DNA of 64,000 nucleotides from Halobacillus shinanisalinarum (GCF_022919835.1 NZ_CP095074.1:2957501-3021500); one strand, 5' to 3'. Shown: positions 19,421 through 29,769, numbered from the stretch's first letter. Notes: generated by a model from the sequence alone, not told the origin. Translations and numbers: made by a program.

Positions 19421-20311
19421 ATGCTAAAAAAGCTCACAAATAGATGGGAAGGGTACCTATTTGTCCTACCGGCCGTAATTTTCATGTTAGCTCTTATAGG
19501 TTACCCCTTAATTTATAACATTATATTAAGTTTTCAAAATGTAGATCTTGCTAATTTAGCTTCAGGTAATAAAAGCTTTGTCGGATTGGAAAATTATAAG
19601 GAATTATTAAGCCAAGGTGTGTTTGGAACATCTGTTATCAATACAATCGTATATACTGTCGGTAGTGTCGTATTTCAAATAGCGATTGGTTTTTTCTTAG
19701 CTGTGTTTTTCAGTATGAAGTTCCGTTTTGCCCCTTTTTTAAGGGGGATTATGATGATCAGTTGGTTAATTCCACTTACTATCACTGCTCTGTTGTTTAA
19801 ATTCATGATGGGAGCTAATGAAGGGATTTTTAATCAATTTCTTATGACGTGGGGGATTATTGAGGATCCTATTGCATGGTTATCCAGTCCAAAGATAGCA
19901 TTATGGAGCATCATTATCGCTAATATTTGGGTGGGTATCCCCTTCAATATGTTATTACTGTCTACTGGATTAAGTAGTTTACCAGAGGATGTCTACGAGA
20001 GTGCTAGCTTGGATGGAGCAAACTGGTTCCATAAGTTGATTCATATTACGATTCCTCTCTTAAAACCTGTTCTATTAGTCGTTATGATGCTCGGGTTTAT
20101 ATATACATTCAAAGTATTTGACCTGGTATTTGTAATGACAGGTGGAGGGCCTATAAACTCTACTGAGGTTTTATCGACATTAGCTTATCGTTACTCATTC
20201 AATGAATTTCAATTCAGTCTTGGAGCTGCTGCCGCAAATGTGTTGTTCTTGATACTATTTGTAGTGAGCTTAATCTATCTAAGCATGATTAGGAAAGACG
20301 AGGTGAATTGA
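19421..20311 (+). CDS. ABC sugar permease, MalF/UgpA type
   Basis: A 296-residue inner-membrane subunit with six predicted helices. It opens MLKKLTNRWEGYLFVLPAVI. The EAA loop that contacts the ATPase reads YESASLDGANWFHKLIHITIP (E-x3-DGA-x8-I-x-IP pattern), about residues 190-210. It pairs with the permease at 20314 to form the translocation channel for the binding protein at 18102. Its stop (20309-20311) lies just before the next gene's start, indicating translational coupling. Confidence 0.93.
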   Translation: MLKKLTNRWEGYLFVLPAVIFMLALIGYPLIYNIILSFQNVDLANLASGNKSFVGLENYKELLSQGVFGTSVINTIVYTVGSVVFQIAIGFFLAVFFSMKFRFAPFLRGIMMISWLIPLTITALLFKFMMGANEGIFNQFLMTWGIIEDPIAWLSSPKIALWSIIIANIWVGIPFNMLLLSTGLSSLPEDVYESASLDGANWFHKLIHITIPLLKPVLLVVMMLGFIYTFKVFDLVFVMTGGGPINSTEVLSTLAYRYSFNEFQFSLGAAAANVLFLILFVVSLIYLSMIRKDEVN

Positions 20312-20313
20312 TT

Positions 20314-21132
20314 GTGAGTAAAAAAAGAGAATGGACATTAAATATTATTGGGACCTTCATTGTTCTACTATTTCTATTTCCGGTTTACTGGATGATCATC
20401 ACCGCATTTAAAACCCAGTCTGAAATTTTTCAATCACCACCTACTTTGTGGCCGAAAGATTTCCGAATTCAGAGTTTCATACAGATATTCCAAGATAACG
20501 TTTGGCAATATTTCCTTAATAGTTTAGCGATTTCTGGTTTAGCTACTATACTTGTATTGATTTTAGCGGTTCCCTCGGCTTATGGATTGGCTCGATTCAA
20601 TGTAAGAGGCAAGAAAATGATGATCCTGTTGTTTTTAGTTACACAAATGCTTCCTGCGACTGTTGTGTTGACTCCGCTATTCATCGTTTTTGACCAATTC
20701 AGTCTATTGAATAGCTATTGGGGGCCTGTCCTGTCTTGTGCAACGTTGGGTGTACCGTTTTCTGTGCTGATTTTACGTACTTTTTTTATCGGAATACCTA
20801 GAGAGTTGGAGGAGGCGGCTAAGATTGATGGGTGTGGACGTTTTAAAGCATTCATTCAGGTGATCATACCTGTATCCCTACCTAGTATTGTGGTTTGCGG
20901 GGCGATATCATTTTTCTTCTCATGGGGAGATTTAATATTTAGTATGACTTTTAATAGAAATCAAGATTTATGGCCACTTACAGCTGGAATCTACAATGCG
21001 ATCGGTCGTTATGGAATTGAGTGGAATACCTTGATGGCTTTTGCGACAATTTCTGTTTTACCAGTGATCATTATCTTCATACTCCTTCAAAAGCACCTAG
21101 TGAAAGGGCTAGTAAGTGGTTCAGTTAAATAA
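20314..21132 (+). CDS. ABC sugar permease, MalG/UgpE type
   Basis: A 272-residue inner-membrane subunit with six helices. The EAA loop is [21 protein letters not shown], near residues 165-185. I start at GTG 20314, 8 nt after GAGGTG. A TTG at 20308 in the same frame overlaps the previous stop and is an alternative. It ends with the basic tail [14 protein letters not shown], as usual for MalG-type subunits. It is partner to the preceding permease. Confidence 0.92.
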   Translation: MSKKREWTLNIIGTFIVLLFLFPVYWMIITAFKTQSEIFQSPPTLWPKDFRIQSFIQIFQDNVWQYFLNSLAISGLATILVLILAVPSAYGLARFNVRGKKMMILLFLVTQMLPATVVLTPLFIVFDQFSLLNSYWGPVLSCATLGVPFSVLILRTFFIGIPRELEEAAKIDGCGRFKAFIQVIIPVSLPSIVVCGAISFFFSWGDLIFSMTFNRNQDLWPLTAGIYNAIGRYGIEWNTLMAFATISVLPVIIIFILLQKHLVKGLVSGSVK

Positions 21133-21183
21133 GCTTTAAAATTTAATGGGTAGTTTAAATCAATTATGTAAGGTTGTGAGGAA

Positions 21184-23499
21184 ATGAAATTTACAAACGG
21201 TTTTTGGTTGAATAGGGAAGGTTATGATATCCATCACCCTAAAAGTGTGCGTGATGTAAAGGTCTCAGATAATGATGTCACCCTTTATGCTCCTTGTAAA
21301 GAAATAGAACACAGAGGAGACACACTAAATATACCTTTAATCACTATTCGGCTGTCTTCACCTGAAAAGGATACAATCAGGGTTCAGGCCTATCACCATA
21401 AAGGTACATCAGGTAGGAAACCTGATTTTCAAGTAGAAGATCTTTCCCCTGATGTTGAAATATTAAACAATGATAAAGAAGTGGTCATGAAAAGCGGTCA
21501 ACTTCGTGTGAAAATTTTAAAGGAACAATTCGAAATGAGATTTTATGATGGTGATAAAGAGCTCACTCACAGTAATCAGAAGGGTTTAGCCTGGATTAAA
21601 GGACCACAAAATGAATCTTATATGCGTAGCCAATTGAACCTCGGAGTAGGTGAAAACTTGTACGGATTAGGAGAAAGATTTACTCCTTTTATTAAAAATG
21701 GACAAGTGGTAGATACATGGAATAAAGATGGAGGGACAAGTTCAGAGCAGTCATATAAAAATGTACCTTTCTATATGAGTAATAAGGGATACGGGGTGTT
21801 TGTGAACCACCCAGAAAATGTGAGTTTTGAAATAGGCTCTGAGGCTGTTTCGAAGAGTCAGTTTAGTGTCAGGGGGGAAGAGCTTGATTATTATATCGTC
21901 AACGGATCATCACCGAAACAAGTATTAAGTAATTACACGAATTTAACCGGGAAACCTGAATTGCCGCCAGCATGGTCTTTCGGACTGTGGCTGACCACCT
22001 CTTTTACAACTGATTACGATGAAGAAACAGTCACTCATTTTGTTGATGGCATGGCGGAAAGAGATATCCCATTAAGCGTCTTTCACTTTGATTGTTTTTG
22101 GATGAAGGAATTTGAATGGAGCAACTTCGAATGGGATAGGGACTCATTCCCAGACCCAGAAGGGATGCTTCGAAGACTCAAAGAAAAAGGTCTTAAAATA
22201 TGCGTATGGATCAACCCTTATATTTCTCAAAAATCAAAGTTGTTTGATGAGGCTGTGAAACATGGCTATTTAATTAAAAGATCTAATGGGGATGTATGGC
22301 AATGGGACATGTGGCAGGCAGGGATGGGGATTGTAGACTTTACGAATCCGGATGCTTGCTCTTGGTTCTCTGGTAAGTTGAAATCTTTATTAGACATGGG
22401 GGTAGATTCTTTTAAAACTGATTTTGGGGAACGTATCCCGACTGATGTGGTCTATTTTGATGAATCCGATCCTGAACGTATGCATAATTACTATGCCTAC
22501 ACATACAATCAAGTCGTTTTTAATTTACTTAAAGAACAAAGAGGAACGAACGAAGCGGTCCTATTTGCTAGATCTTCTACTGCAGGAGGACAAAAGTTCC
22601 CTGTTCATTGGGGCGGCGACTGTGATGCCACTTATGACTCTATGGCAGAAAGTTTACGTGGAGGATTATCATTGACAATGTCGGGGTTTGGTTACTGGAG
22701 TCACGATATTGGTGGTTTTGAAAATACTGCTACCGCTGACTTATTCAAGAGGTGGACAGCATTTGGGTTAATGTCTAGCCATAGCAGACTCCACGGTAGG
22801 GCATCTTATAGGGTTCCCTGGCATTATGACGAGGAATCTGTGGAAGTAACTAGGCATTTTGCTCGTCTGAAAAATAGATTGATGCCTTATCTATATAATG
22901 CTTCAATAGAAAATCATAGTTCAGGGGTACCCGTTATGCGTCCAATGATTTTAGAGTTTCCTGAAGATTATTCATGTCATGTTCTGGATCGACAGTATAT
23001 GTTAGGTGATTCAATTTTAGTCGCACCGATATTCAATGAGCAAGGGCTAGCTTCTTACTATTTACCAAAAGGTCGATGGACTCACTTATTATCCGGAAAA
23101 GTAGTCAGTGGCGGAAAGTGGAAGGAAGAACAGTATGATTACATGAGTCTTCCTTTGTATGTTAGGGAAGGTTCAATTCTAGCTCTAGGTTCTATAAGTG
23201 ATTTTCCTGATTATGAATATGAAAAAAATATTAGATTTTATGCTTATGAATTTATGAATGGCAAAAAGTCTAAAGCTACAGTATCCAATAAGAACGGGGA
23301 AGTAGCTGGAAGTCTCTCATTTCAAAAAACTGATAATAAAATCAGAGTAAAATCAGACATGAACGGGAACGATTACTCGTTAGTCTTATATAACATTGGT
23401 TCGGTTTCTTCTGTATCTTCAGGGAACTGGAGAATAACAGAAGAAGGGGTGGAAATAGAACCGAATCCGTCAGATAACGAGTTCCAAATAGTATTATAA
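21184..23499 (+). CDS. yicI: Alpha-xylosidase, GH31, YicI type
   Basis: A 771-residue cytoplasmic enzyme, nearly the length of E. coli YicI (772). The N-terminus MKFTNGFWLNREGYDIHHPK resembles YicI. The catalytic nucleophile lies in FKTDFGERIPTDV (Asp413), and the acid/base in HWGGDCDATYDSMAESLRGG (Asp479), followed by GFGYWSHDIGGFE. The enzyme releases alpha-xylose from isoprimeverose-type xylosides taken up by the adjacent ABC importer, and xylA-xylB then metabolise the xylose. The ATG follows GTTGTGAGGA. The gene precedes xylA by 23 nt in the same operon. Confidence in alpha-xylosidase is high because of both the motifs and the xylAB context. Confidence 0.92.
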   Translation: MKFTNGFWLNREGYDIHHPKSVRDVKVSDNDVTLYAPCKEIEHRGDTLNIPLITIRLSSPEKDTIRVQAYHHKGTSGRKPDFQVEDLSPDVEILNNDKEVVMKSGQLRVKILKEQFEMRFYDGDKELTHSNQKGLAWIKGPQNESYMRSQLNLGVGENLYGLGERFTPFIKNGQVVDTWNKDGGTSSEQSYKNVPFYMSNKGYGVFVNHPENVSFEIGSEAVSKSQFSVRGEELDYYIVNGSSPKQVLSNYTNLTGKPELPPAWSFGLWLTTSFTTDYDEETVTHFVDGMAERDIPLSVFHFDCFWMKEFEWSNFEWDRDSFPDPEGMLRRLKEKGLKICVWINPYISQKSKLFDEAVKHGYLIKRSNGDVWQWDMWQAGMGIVDFTNPDACSWFSGKLKSLLDMGVDSFKTDFGERIPTDVVYFDESDPERMHNYYAYTYNQVVFNLLKEQRGTNEAVLFARSSTAGGQKFPVHWGGDCDATYDSMAESLRGGLSLTMSGFGYWSHDIGGFENTATADLFKRWTAFGLMSSHSRLHGRASYRVPWHYDEESVEVTRHFARLKNRLMPYLYNASIENHSSGVPVMRPMILEFPEDYSCHVLDRQYMLGDSILVAPIFNEQGLASYYLPKGRWTHLLSGKVVSGGKWKEEQYDYMSLPLYVREGSILALGSISDFPDYEYEKNIRFYAYEFMNGKKSKATVSNKNGEVAGSLSFQKTDNKIRVKSDMNGNDYSLVLYNIGSVSSVSSGNWRITEEGVEIEPNPSDNEFQIVL

Positions 23500-23522
23500 A
23501 CTTATAATGAAGGTGTGATGAT

Positions 23523-24851
23523 ATGTCCTACTTTACAAATGTCGGCAAAATCAATTACGAAGGTTCTCAATCTATGAACCCTTTCGCTTTTAAATTCTAC
23601 AACCCCGAAGAAATGGTAGGCGGTCAAACGATGGAGGAACACCTCCGTTTCGGGGTTGCCTATTGGCATACATTCACAGAAGACTTATCTGACCCGTTCG
23701 GAACCGGTACGGCACTTCGTCCTTGGGAGAAGTTTGAGGGGATGGATCTTGCAAAGGCCCGTGTAGAGGCTGCTTTTGAATTCTTCGAAAAGTTAAATGT
23801 CCCTTATTTTTGTTTTCATGATGTTGATATTGCCCCAGAAGGAAGTAATTTAAGAGAGTCTAACCAAAATCTCGATACCATTGTAGATATGATCAAAGAA
23901 TACATGAAGGATAGCAATACGAAACTACTTTGGAATACGGTCAATAATTTCACTCATCCACGCTTTGTGCATGGGGCGGCGTCTTCCAATAATGCCGATG
24001 TGTTCGCTTATGCAGCGGCAAAAGTGAAAAAAGGACTGGAAATCGGTAAGGAATTAGGTTCTGAAAACTATGTATTCTGGGGTGGACGCGAAGGCTACGA
24101 AACATTATTGAATACAGATATGAAGTTAGAACTTGATAACCTTGGGCGTTTTTTCCAAATGGCTATTGACTACGCTAAAGAGATCGGATTCAATGCACAG
24201 TTTTTAATCGAACCGAAGCCGAAAGAGCCGACGACCCACCAATATGATTTCGATGTAGCTTCCGGTTATGCTTTCTTACAAAAATACGAACTTCACGATC
24301 ATTTTAAATTCAATATCGAGGCCAACCATGCTACTTTAGCGGGCCATACGTTCGAGCATGAGCTTCATTATGCAAGAGTCAACAACGTTCTTGGGTCGGT
24401 GGATGCTAATCAGGGACATCCATTACTCGGGTGGGATACCGATGAATTTCCGACTGATTTGTATTCTACGACACTCGCCATGTATGAAATCATTAAAAAC
24501 GGCGGATTAGGTAGAGGTGGATTAAATTTTGATGCCAAGGTACGACGTGGTTCCTTCACACCGGAAGACCTGTTCCTCGCTCATATTGCTGGAATGGATA
24601 GCTTTGCAGTTGGATTTAAGGTTGCCAAGAAACTCTATGATGATAGGATTTTCGAAGATCTTATCAATAATCGCTATGGCAGTTTTTCGAGCGGGATTGG
24701 CAAAGAAATTGTAGAAGAGAAGTCTAACTTCCATTCACTTGAGAAGCATGCGCTAGGATTGACTGAAATCAACCAAGAGTCTGGCCGTCTAGAAAATATC
24801 AAATCTATCATGAATCAATACTTACTGAAAGCTTATGCTGGAGAGAAATAA
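23523..24851 (+). CDS. xylA: Xylose isomerase
   Basis: A 442-residue enzyme of the class II xylose isomerases. The catalytic His lies in [11 protein letters not shown] (His99), metal ligands are in [16 protein letters not shown] and [17 protein letters not shown], and the substrate-binding W/H region is [15 protein letters not shown]. It interconverts D-xylose and D-xylulose in the cytoplasm. It sits between the alpha-xylosidase and xylB. The stop is 1 nt before the xylB ATG. Length and motifs are normal. Confidence 0.97.
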   Translation: MSYFTNVGKINYEGSQSMNPFAFKFYNPEEMVGGQTMEEHLRFGVAYWHTFTEDLSDPFGTGTALRPWEKFEGMDLAKARVEAAFEFFEKLNVPYFCFHDVDIAPEGSNLRESNQNLDTIVDMIKEYMKDSNTKLLWNTVNNFTHPRFVHGAASSNNADVFAYAAAKVKKGLEIGKELGSENYVFWGGREGYETLLNTDMKLELDNLGRFFQMAIDYAKEIGFNAQFLIEPKPKEPTTHQYDFDVASGYAFLQKYELHDHFKFNIEANHATLAGHTFEHELHYARVNNVLGSVDANQGHPLLGWDTDEFPTDLYSTTLAMYEIIKNGGLGRGGLNFDAKVRRGSFTPEDLFLAHIAGMDSFAVGFKVAKKLYDDRIFEDLINNRYGSFSSGIGKEIVEEKSNFHSLEKHALGLTEINQESGRLENIKSIMNQYLLKAYAGEK

Positions 24852-24852
24852 T

Positions 24853-26352
24853 ATGAAGTATGTCATTGGCGTCGACCTAGGTACCAGTGCGGTGAAGCTC
24901 TTGCTTATAAATCAACAAGGTGAAATCGTCCAGGAAGTTTCAAAGTCTTTGTCATTGATCCAGGAGAGAAATGGATATAGTGAGCAGGATCCTCGCGTTT
25001 GGGTCAAAGAATCAGTCAGTGGTCTTTCCGAGCTTTTAGAAAAGTTCGGGGGTTCTGCTGACGACATTGAAGGTATCAGTTTTTCTGGGCAAATGCATGG
25101 ACTTGTTTTGCTGAATGGAGAAAACCAAGTCTTGCGTAATGCCATCCTATGGAATGACACGCGAACGACGAAGCAATGCAAGGAAATCTATGAGGTCGTA
25201 GGAAATGACAGGCTACTTGAAATTACAAAAAACCCGGCGTTGGAAGGCTTCACATTACCGAAGCTACTATGGGTGAAGGAGCAGGAGCCTGAAATCTTCT
25301 CAAAAGCAGCTAAGTTTGTTTTGCCGAAAGATTATTTGCGGTATAAGTTAACGGGTTTGCTTCATATGGATTATTCGGATGCTGCGGGTACGTTATTGTT
25401 AGACATCCGCTCGAACAGCTGGAGTAATGAGCTATGTGAAGCTTTAGAACTGAGCCCAGATTTGTGTCCACCCTTAGTCGACTCCCATGAACAAACAGGG
25501 TCGATCACATCGTATATATCAGAGTTGACGGGTCTTTCCACCTCTACCCGTGTATTCGCAGGAGGAGCCGACAATGCTTGTGCTGCAATCGGTTCGGGCA
25601 TATTGGAAGAAGGGAAAACCCTTTGCAGTATCGGGACCTCCGGTGTAATCCTTTCTTATGAATCTAGCAATGATAAAGAATTCGGAGGTAAAGTCCATTA
25701 CTTCAACCATGGGGCATCAGAGGCTTACTACACGATGGGCGTCACGTTAGCCGCCGGGTATAGTCTGAGCTGGTTCAAAGAAGTGTTTGCAAACAATGAA
25801 TCCTTTGAAGATCTTGTAGATAAGGTTGACACGGTCCCGCCTGGTTCCAATGGTTTACTTTTCACCCCTTATGTATTTGGTGAACGTACCCCGCACGCAG
25901 ATGCGTCCATACGTGCAAGCTTTATCGGAATGGATAGCTCTCATACAAGGAATGACTTTGTTCGAGCCGTCATGGAAGGGATTACCTTCTCCTTGAACGG
26001 GTCCATCGACCTTTTCCGTAAAAATGGCAAGAAAATCGTTACGGTAGTATCGACAGGTGGTGGAACAAAGAATGACCATTGGCTCCAGATGCAAGCGGAC
26101 ATTTTTGATGTGAATGTCATCAAGCTGGCCAGTGAACAGGGGCCTGGTATGGGGGCGGCGATGCTTGCTGCCTACGGGTGTGGTTGGTTTGATTCATTGA
26201 AGGATTGTGCAGACACATTCCTGAAAGTGGATCAGACCTACACTCCTGACCCAGAGAAGGTGAAAAAATATAACGAAATTTTTGCTATATATCTGGATGT
26301 TTATGGACAAACGAAAAGATTGAATGAAAGACTTGTCCCTTATCGCAAATGA
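24853..26352 (+). CDS. xylB: Xylulokinase
   Basis: A 499-residue FGGY-family kinase. The N-terminal phosphate loop is YVIGVDLGTSAVKLLL, the substrate segment SFSGQMHGLVLLN then ILWNDTRT, and the C-terminal ATP site STGGGTKNDHWLQMQADIF. It phosphorylates D-xylulose to xylulose-5-phosphate for the pentose phosphate pathway. The ATG at 24853 lies 1 nt past the xylA stop, and GGAGAG at the xylA end acts as its ribosome site. It is the last gene of the operon and is followed by a terminator at 26407. Confidence 0.96.
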   Translation: MKYVIGVDLGTSAVKLLLINQQGEIVQEVSKSLSLIQERNGYSEQDPRVWVKESVSGLSELLEKFGGSADDIEGISFSGQMHGLVLLNGENQVLRNAILWNDTRTTKQCKEIYEVVGNDRLLEITKNPALEGFTLPKLLWVKEQEPEIFSKAAKFVLPKDYLRYKLTGLLHMDYSDAAGTLLLDIRSNSWSNELCEALELSPDLCPPLVDSHEQTGSITSYISELTGLSTSTRVFAGGADNACAAIGSGILEEGKTLCSIGTSGVILSYESSNDKEFGGKVHYFNHGASEAYYTMGVTLAAGYSLSWFKEVFANNESFEDLVDKVDTVPPGSNGLLFTPYVFGERTPHADASIRASFIGMDSSHTRNDFVRAVMEGITFSLNGSIDLFRKNGKKIVTVVSTGGGTKNDHWLQMQADIFDVNVIKLASEQGPGMGAAMLAAYGCGWFDSLKDCADTFLKVDQTYTPDPEKVKKYNEIFAIYLDVYGQTKRLNERLVPYRK

Positions 26353-26406
26353 CCTCGACTAAAGGTCTCATAGTTTACTATGTGAGCCTTTCAGCTCTAC
26401 AAGCTG

Positions 26407-26445
26407 GGGTGTCCCGAAAGTTTACTTTGGGGGCGCCCTCTTTTT
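26407..26445 (+). terminator. xyl operon terminator
   Basis: GGGTGTCCCGAAAG pairs with CTTTGGGGGCGCCC (two G-U pairs, one mismatch) around TTTA, followed by TCTTTTT. It lies 55 nt after the xylB stop. Confidence 0.82.
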
Positions 26446-27618
26446 GTAATGAAAATATCGTAAATTTTTCACGATGGGGCCCACAACCTTCTTTTCTTGA
26501 GGAGGTTGTGGGCTTATCTTGAAGACTTGATTCCGAGATAACGGGGGCTTCTAATTGATATGCTTGAAATACATACATTACTATCTGACACTCTTTTAAG
26601 TGGTACTAAATATAATGAAGAAACTCGAATTTTTAAAATAATAGCCTCTATGGGGCAGAATTTCATTATTATTGACCCATTATTATTTGTACCGATCAGT
26701 ATTAAAAACTAAGAATGTTAATTTGACGGTGTTTAACCACCTTTATCTTGTTTAATCATATGTATGTATCTCCAAAAGCCTTCTAAGTTGTTGGCCGCTT
26801 CGTGGCCTGTTTGAGGTGGTACTTCCGACTGGGTATTGACTGGATATTGTTCATGAATATTGATATCTTATTTAACCTTTTTCTTATATGCAGAGTTTGA
26901 AACACTGAGAAACTAGGGTTTTTAACTCTTATACTTAGGTATTTCATGTACTCAGGGAATGGGCGGCATGATGTTAAGCTGTCTTCAAACATTTTTCTAC
27001 ACAAGGAAATGAAGCCTTATAAATGAATATTGATAAGATTTCTCGGAAACTAAGTCTAAATCTAATAGCCTCTCAGGAGTTCGTTGAACTTTTGGGAGGC
27101 ATTTGTTGATGAAGGTAAAGATAGAATAATGAATACAAAATGATTTATAGATTTTTATTCCTTACTTTTGCAGTAGCAACCTGGCGCTTTGGTCTTTGCA
27201 GCTTACTCGTATGTATCTGTACTTCCGATTCTCCATTTAAAGTATGACCTCTCTTTCAATTGGCTTTCCTCCCTTAAGTATGCCTTCATTCGTTCGTAAA
27301 TGTACACAGAAAACTACGAACGTTCATAATGAATTTTTTGGTGTTTTACGTACGTTTAATTTCTTAGATTTAAGGAATTTGCGAAGCGTTCGTAAAGGTG
27401 TACTTTTATAAACGCTAAAAACCCCTATTCCGGAAAAAAGGGGTTAAGAGAGCAGGTGATTAGTGTCAAAATAATATAACCACGTTATTATCAATTGTCT
27501 TATATTTTGTAATGTCTTTTGCTTGTCTTAGCGAGTTTACAAATACTTTCGAAATCGAATATAGAGCAGACTATATCAATCTGGGAACATTATTATAGGT
27601 GTACAGGGGTTAAGGTTT
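26446..27618. other. Gene-poor interval with hairpins and one weak small ORF
   Basis: About 1.2 kb with no convincing gene. Stem-loops lie at 26479-26513 (10-bp GCCCACAACC stem) and 27066-27099 (15 bp with three G-U pairs). CGTTCGTAAA occurs at 27291 and 27387, with the inverse ACGAACG at 27316. A 50-codon frame at 26560-26712 (MLEIHTLLSDTLLSGTKYNE start) lacks a good ribosome site and I do not recognise it. At 26956-26974 a 19-nt stretch is identical to the 3' end of groEL. The interval reads as a decayed junction between two metabolic islands. Confidence 0.5.
27420..27445 (-). terminator. Candidate terminator downstream of the IclR gene
   Basis: AACCCCT and AGGGGTT flank a 12-nt loop. On the minus strand the stem is followed by TTTTTAGCG. 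It lies about 175 nt beyond the IclR-family gene, with no other gene between. Confidence 0.5.
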
Positions 27619-28383
27619 TTATACTTTCTCTGTAATTTTTAGTCCTATATTTTTAACAAGCTGTTGAACTGATGTTATGTTTTCGACCAGTTGTGATGTT
27701 TTAGCTCCGACAATGGAAAGAGAGGCAATAACATTCCCTGCTTTATCAAAAATAGGCACTGCCATACTCACAGCTCCATCTATTGGATCATCAATACTAA
27801 CAGAGATGCCGTTTGCTTTAACGTCTTTTAATTTGTTCAAATATGTTTCTTTGTCTACAATCGATTCTGATCCATATTGCTTTAATGGATATTTTTCAAT
27901 GAGTGTTTGTACTTTAGAAAAATCCATATGGGATAAAAAAACCCTCCCAAAATTCCCATAGGTAAGGGGTAAGGTTTGACCTGCTTTAGAGAAAATCCGA
28001 AGTTCTTTTGTTCCTTCAATAGTTTCTATAATTAGGATTTGTTCTCCCTCCAAAATGGCTAATTGGACGGTATCTCCAATAAGGTCTCGTAACTCCTCCA
28101 TATTCTCAAGAGCTAAATTCCTTATTTCGCTTTGGCTTTTGAGTTTGACGCTAAGTTCAAGAATTTTATAACCCAATGAATACTTCTGAGAAATACGGTC
28201 TTGTTTCACAAAACCTCGGTCTTCAAGGGTCTGTAATGTACGATGTAATGTACTTTTAGTAACATTAAGTTCTTCTCCGAGTTCACGGATACTTCTATCA
28301 CTTTTATTACTTAATAGCAGCAAAAGATCAATTGCATTATCAACAGCAGAGATACGTGAAAAAGAATGATTCGTTCCAGTCAC
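27619..28383 (-). CDS. IclR-family transcriptional regulator
   Basis: A 254-residue regulator. The N-terminal winged helix is RSIRELGEELNVTKSTLHRT followed by LQTLEDRGFVKQD. The C-terminal effector domain has the typical SVSIDDPIDGAVSMAVPIFD segment. I start at GTG 28383, 7 nt after GGGAGG. An ATG 15 nt upstream overlaps that ribosome site. It lies beside the NAD(P)-binding protein, amidohydrolase and TRAP genes, and two matching GGGAC-N3-GTCCC palindromes in their divergent promoter region are plausible operators. The effector is probably the substrate or product of that pathway (inference). Confidence 0.9.
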   Translation of the reverse strand: MTGTNHSFSRISAVDNAIDLLLLLSNKSDRSIRELGEELNVTKSTLHRTLQTLEDRGFVKQDRISQKYSLGYKILELSVKLKSQSEIRNLALENMEELRDLIGDTVQLAILEGEQILIIETIEGTKELRIFSKAGQTLPLTYGNFGRVFLSHMDFSKVQTLIEKYPLKQYGSESIVDKETYLNKLKDVKANGISVSIDDPIDGAVSMAVPIFDKAGNVIASLSIVGAKTSQLVENITSVQQLVKNIGLKITEKV

Positions 28384-28564
28384 TAAGATTCCTCCCATAT
28401 TTTCGCTTTCGACTAGCTAAAAAACAACTATACCTATTTAAATTTAAGCACAATAATTTCTTCCGAACAAATATCTCTCATAAATGGAGGAAGGTGAGAG
28501 TTAAACTATGATAGATAATGGACACACAATACATTGCGAGATTGATAAAATTTAAGACAACCAC

Positions 28565-28599
28565 AATACGAGCTGACTCAAAATGAGTCAGCTCGTATT
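28565..28599 (-). terminator. Terminator of the NAD(P)-binding protein gene
   Basis: A perfect 16-bp stem (28565-28580 with 28584-28599) and an AAA loop, 3 nt past the minus-strand stop codon. The minus-strand tail is only moderately T-rich. Confidence 0.75.
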
Positions 28600-28602
28600 A
28601 CA

Positions 28603-29727
28603 TTAAGATATTACGGTTTCACACTGGGAGGCAAATTCTTTATATTTACTCATCAGTTCCTTTGCCAGTTCTAGGCTCTCTTCCGGTTTAAACGATGCAT
28701 GATCAAAACCTAGCATCTCTTTTAATATTTTATGAGTATAATCAGAATACACTACAGTACCATCATCCTTAATATGGTCAATTCCATCTAATTTTGCCGA
28801 TTCTTCATTTATTTGAATAGCTTCTTCAAGTGAAATTTCCTCAGGGAGTGCTGTTTCTGCTCCTTTGCTACTAAGAATAATTGGATACCCACCGGGCAAA
28901 CCTTTTGGCGTAGGCGAATGCGTAAATATTCCTGATGGACTCATTAATGCAAACATATTTTTTATCGTTGAACTGGCAGAGACAGTTGTAAATTCAGTTC
29001 CAGGGGGATACGACTTTATAGCATCCCATAACAATTGATCGGTATCAAACTGATTTGTTACATCTTTATCATTGACCACAACTTTAATAAAATACGGTGC
29101 CTTTTTGTACCCCTCTTCCCTAGGATAAACCCACCATTCATGATGTGCTACAAGGTAGATTTTTACTAAATCTGTTGGGACCTGAAAGTAATTAGAAACA
29201 AAAGTTCTAACAGCAGGTTCAATTACATCAACATTACCAATACCTATTGTCGGAGTAAGCCCAACATTAGCTAAAACTGGATTTACCAAGTCCGACAACG
29301 CCGTATTAATAACATGGGGGTTCAATCTGGACTTTTTAACTGCCAGCATCAGATGATAAGGGAGTGCTAATTGGCACGGAAGCCAAGCACCTAAACTTGC
29401 AGCACTTAGCTTTGCGTACTCTTCTTTTGGTAGTTTTCGAATAACATGCCAAGTTTGTAAAACAGCACAGTTAATGATAACATCCGGTTTTTCATTTTCA
29501 ATGAGACGGGCAGTTGTTTCTACGTCCAATAAATCCATTTTTTTAAATGTGATCTTTGGGTAGAGGCGATTAATGGCGGCCCCATTAATCGCATTATTTA
29601 CCTTTTTTCGTCCTACTTCCTCATTAATATCACATACAATCAGTTCAGGGCATCTCGGATCTCTGGCTAGGAACTCTAAAATATGACCGCCTACTTCACC
29701 AGGACCGACAAGAAGTACTTTATTCAT
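28603..29727 (-). CDS. NAD(P)-binding saccharopine-dehydrogenase-like protein
   Basis: A 374-residue protein with an N-terminal Rossmann fold: KVLLVGPGEVGGHILEFLAR (GxGxxG) and an acid-ended second strand LIVCDINEEVGRKKV. The segment KPDVIINCAVLQTWHVIRKL fits the saccharopine dehydrogenase/homospermidine synthase-like superfamily. The C-terminal half is less familiar, with AHHEWWVYPREEGYKKAPYF. I start at ATG 29727, 8 nt after GGAGG. It is transcribed from TTGCTT/TATAAT with a palindrome just downstream, divergent from the amidohydrolase-TRAP operon. It may oxidise or reduce an opine- or amino-acid-like substrate. The exact reaction cannot be read from sequence. Confidence 0.7.
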   Translation of the reverse strand: MNKVLLVGPGEVGGHILEFLARDPRCPELIVCDINEEVGRKKVNNAINGAAINRLYPKITFKKMDLLDVETTARLIENEKPDVIINCAVLQTWHVIRKLPKEEYAKLSAASLGAWLPCQLALPYHLMLAVKKSRLNPHVINTALSDLVNPVLANVGLTPTIGIGNVDVIEPAVRTFVSNYFQVPTDLVKIYLVAHHEWWVYPREEGYKKAPYFIKVVVNDKDVTNQFDTDQLLWDAIKSYPPGTEFTTVSASSTIKNMFALMSPSGIFTHSPTPKGLPGGYPIILSSKGAETALPEEISLEEAIQINEESAKLDGIDHIKDDGTVVYSDYTHKILKEMLGFDHASFKPEESLELAKELMSKYKEFASQCETVIS

Positions 29728-29745
29728 CTGTATAACCTCCATTTC

Positions 29746-29758
29746 GGGACAACGTCCC
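29746..29758. promoter_or_regulatory. Palindromic operator candidate 1 (IclR family)
   Basis: GGGACAACGTCCC, 5-bp arms around 3 nt. It lies between the -10 box and the start codon of the NAD(P)-binding protein gene, a repressing position. The same arms recur at 29879. Confidence 0.65.
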
Positions 29759-29769
29759 TTTTGTTGATG

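Noticed and set aside
26783..27004. 73-codon minus-strand frame in the gene-poor interval
   Set aside because: No ribosome site, no motif and low-complexity basic composition.
27291..27396. CGTTCGTAAA repeats as a possible CRISPR or iteron array
   Set aside because: Only two direct copies and one inverted partial copy with irregular spacing, and no replication or cas gene nearby.
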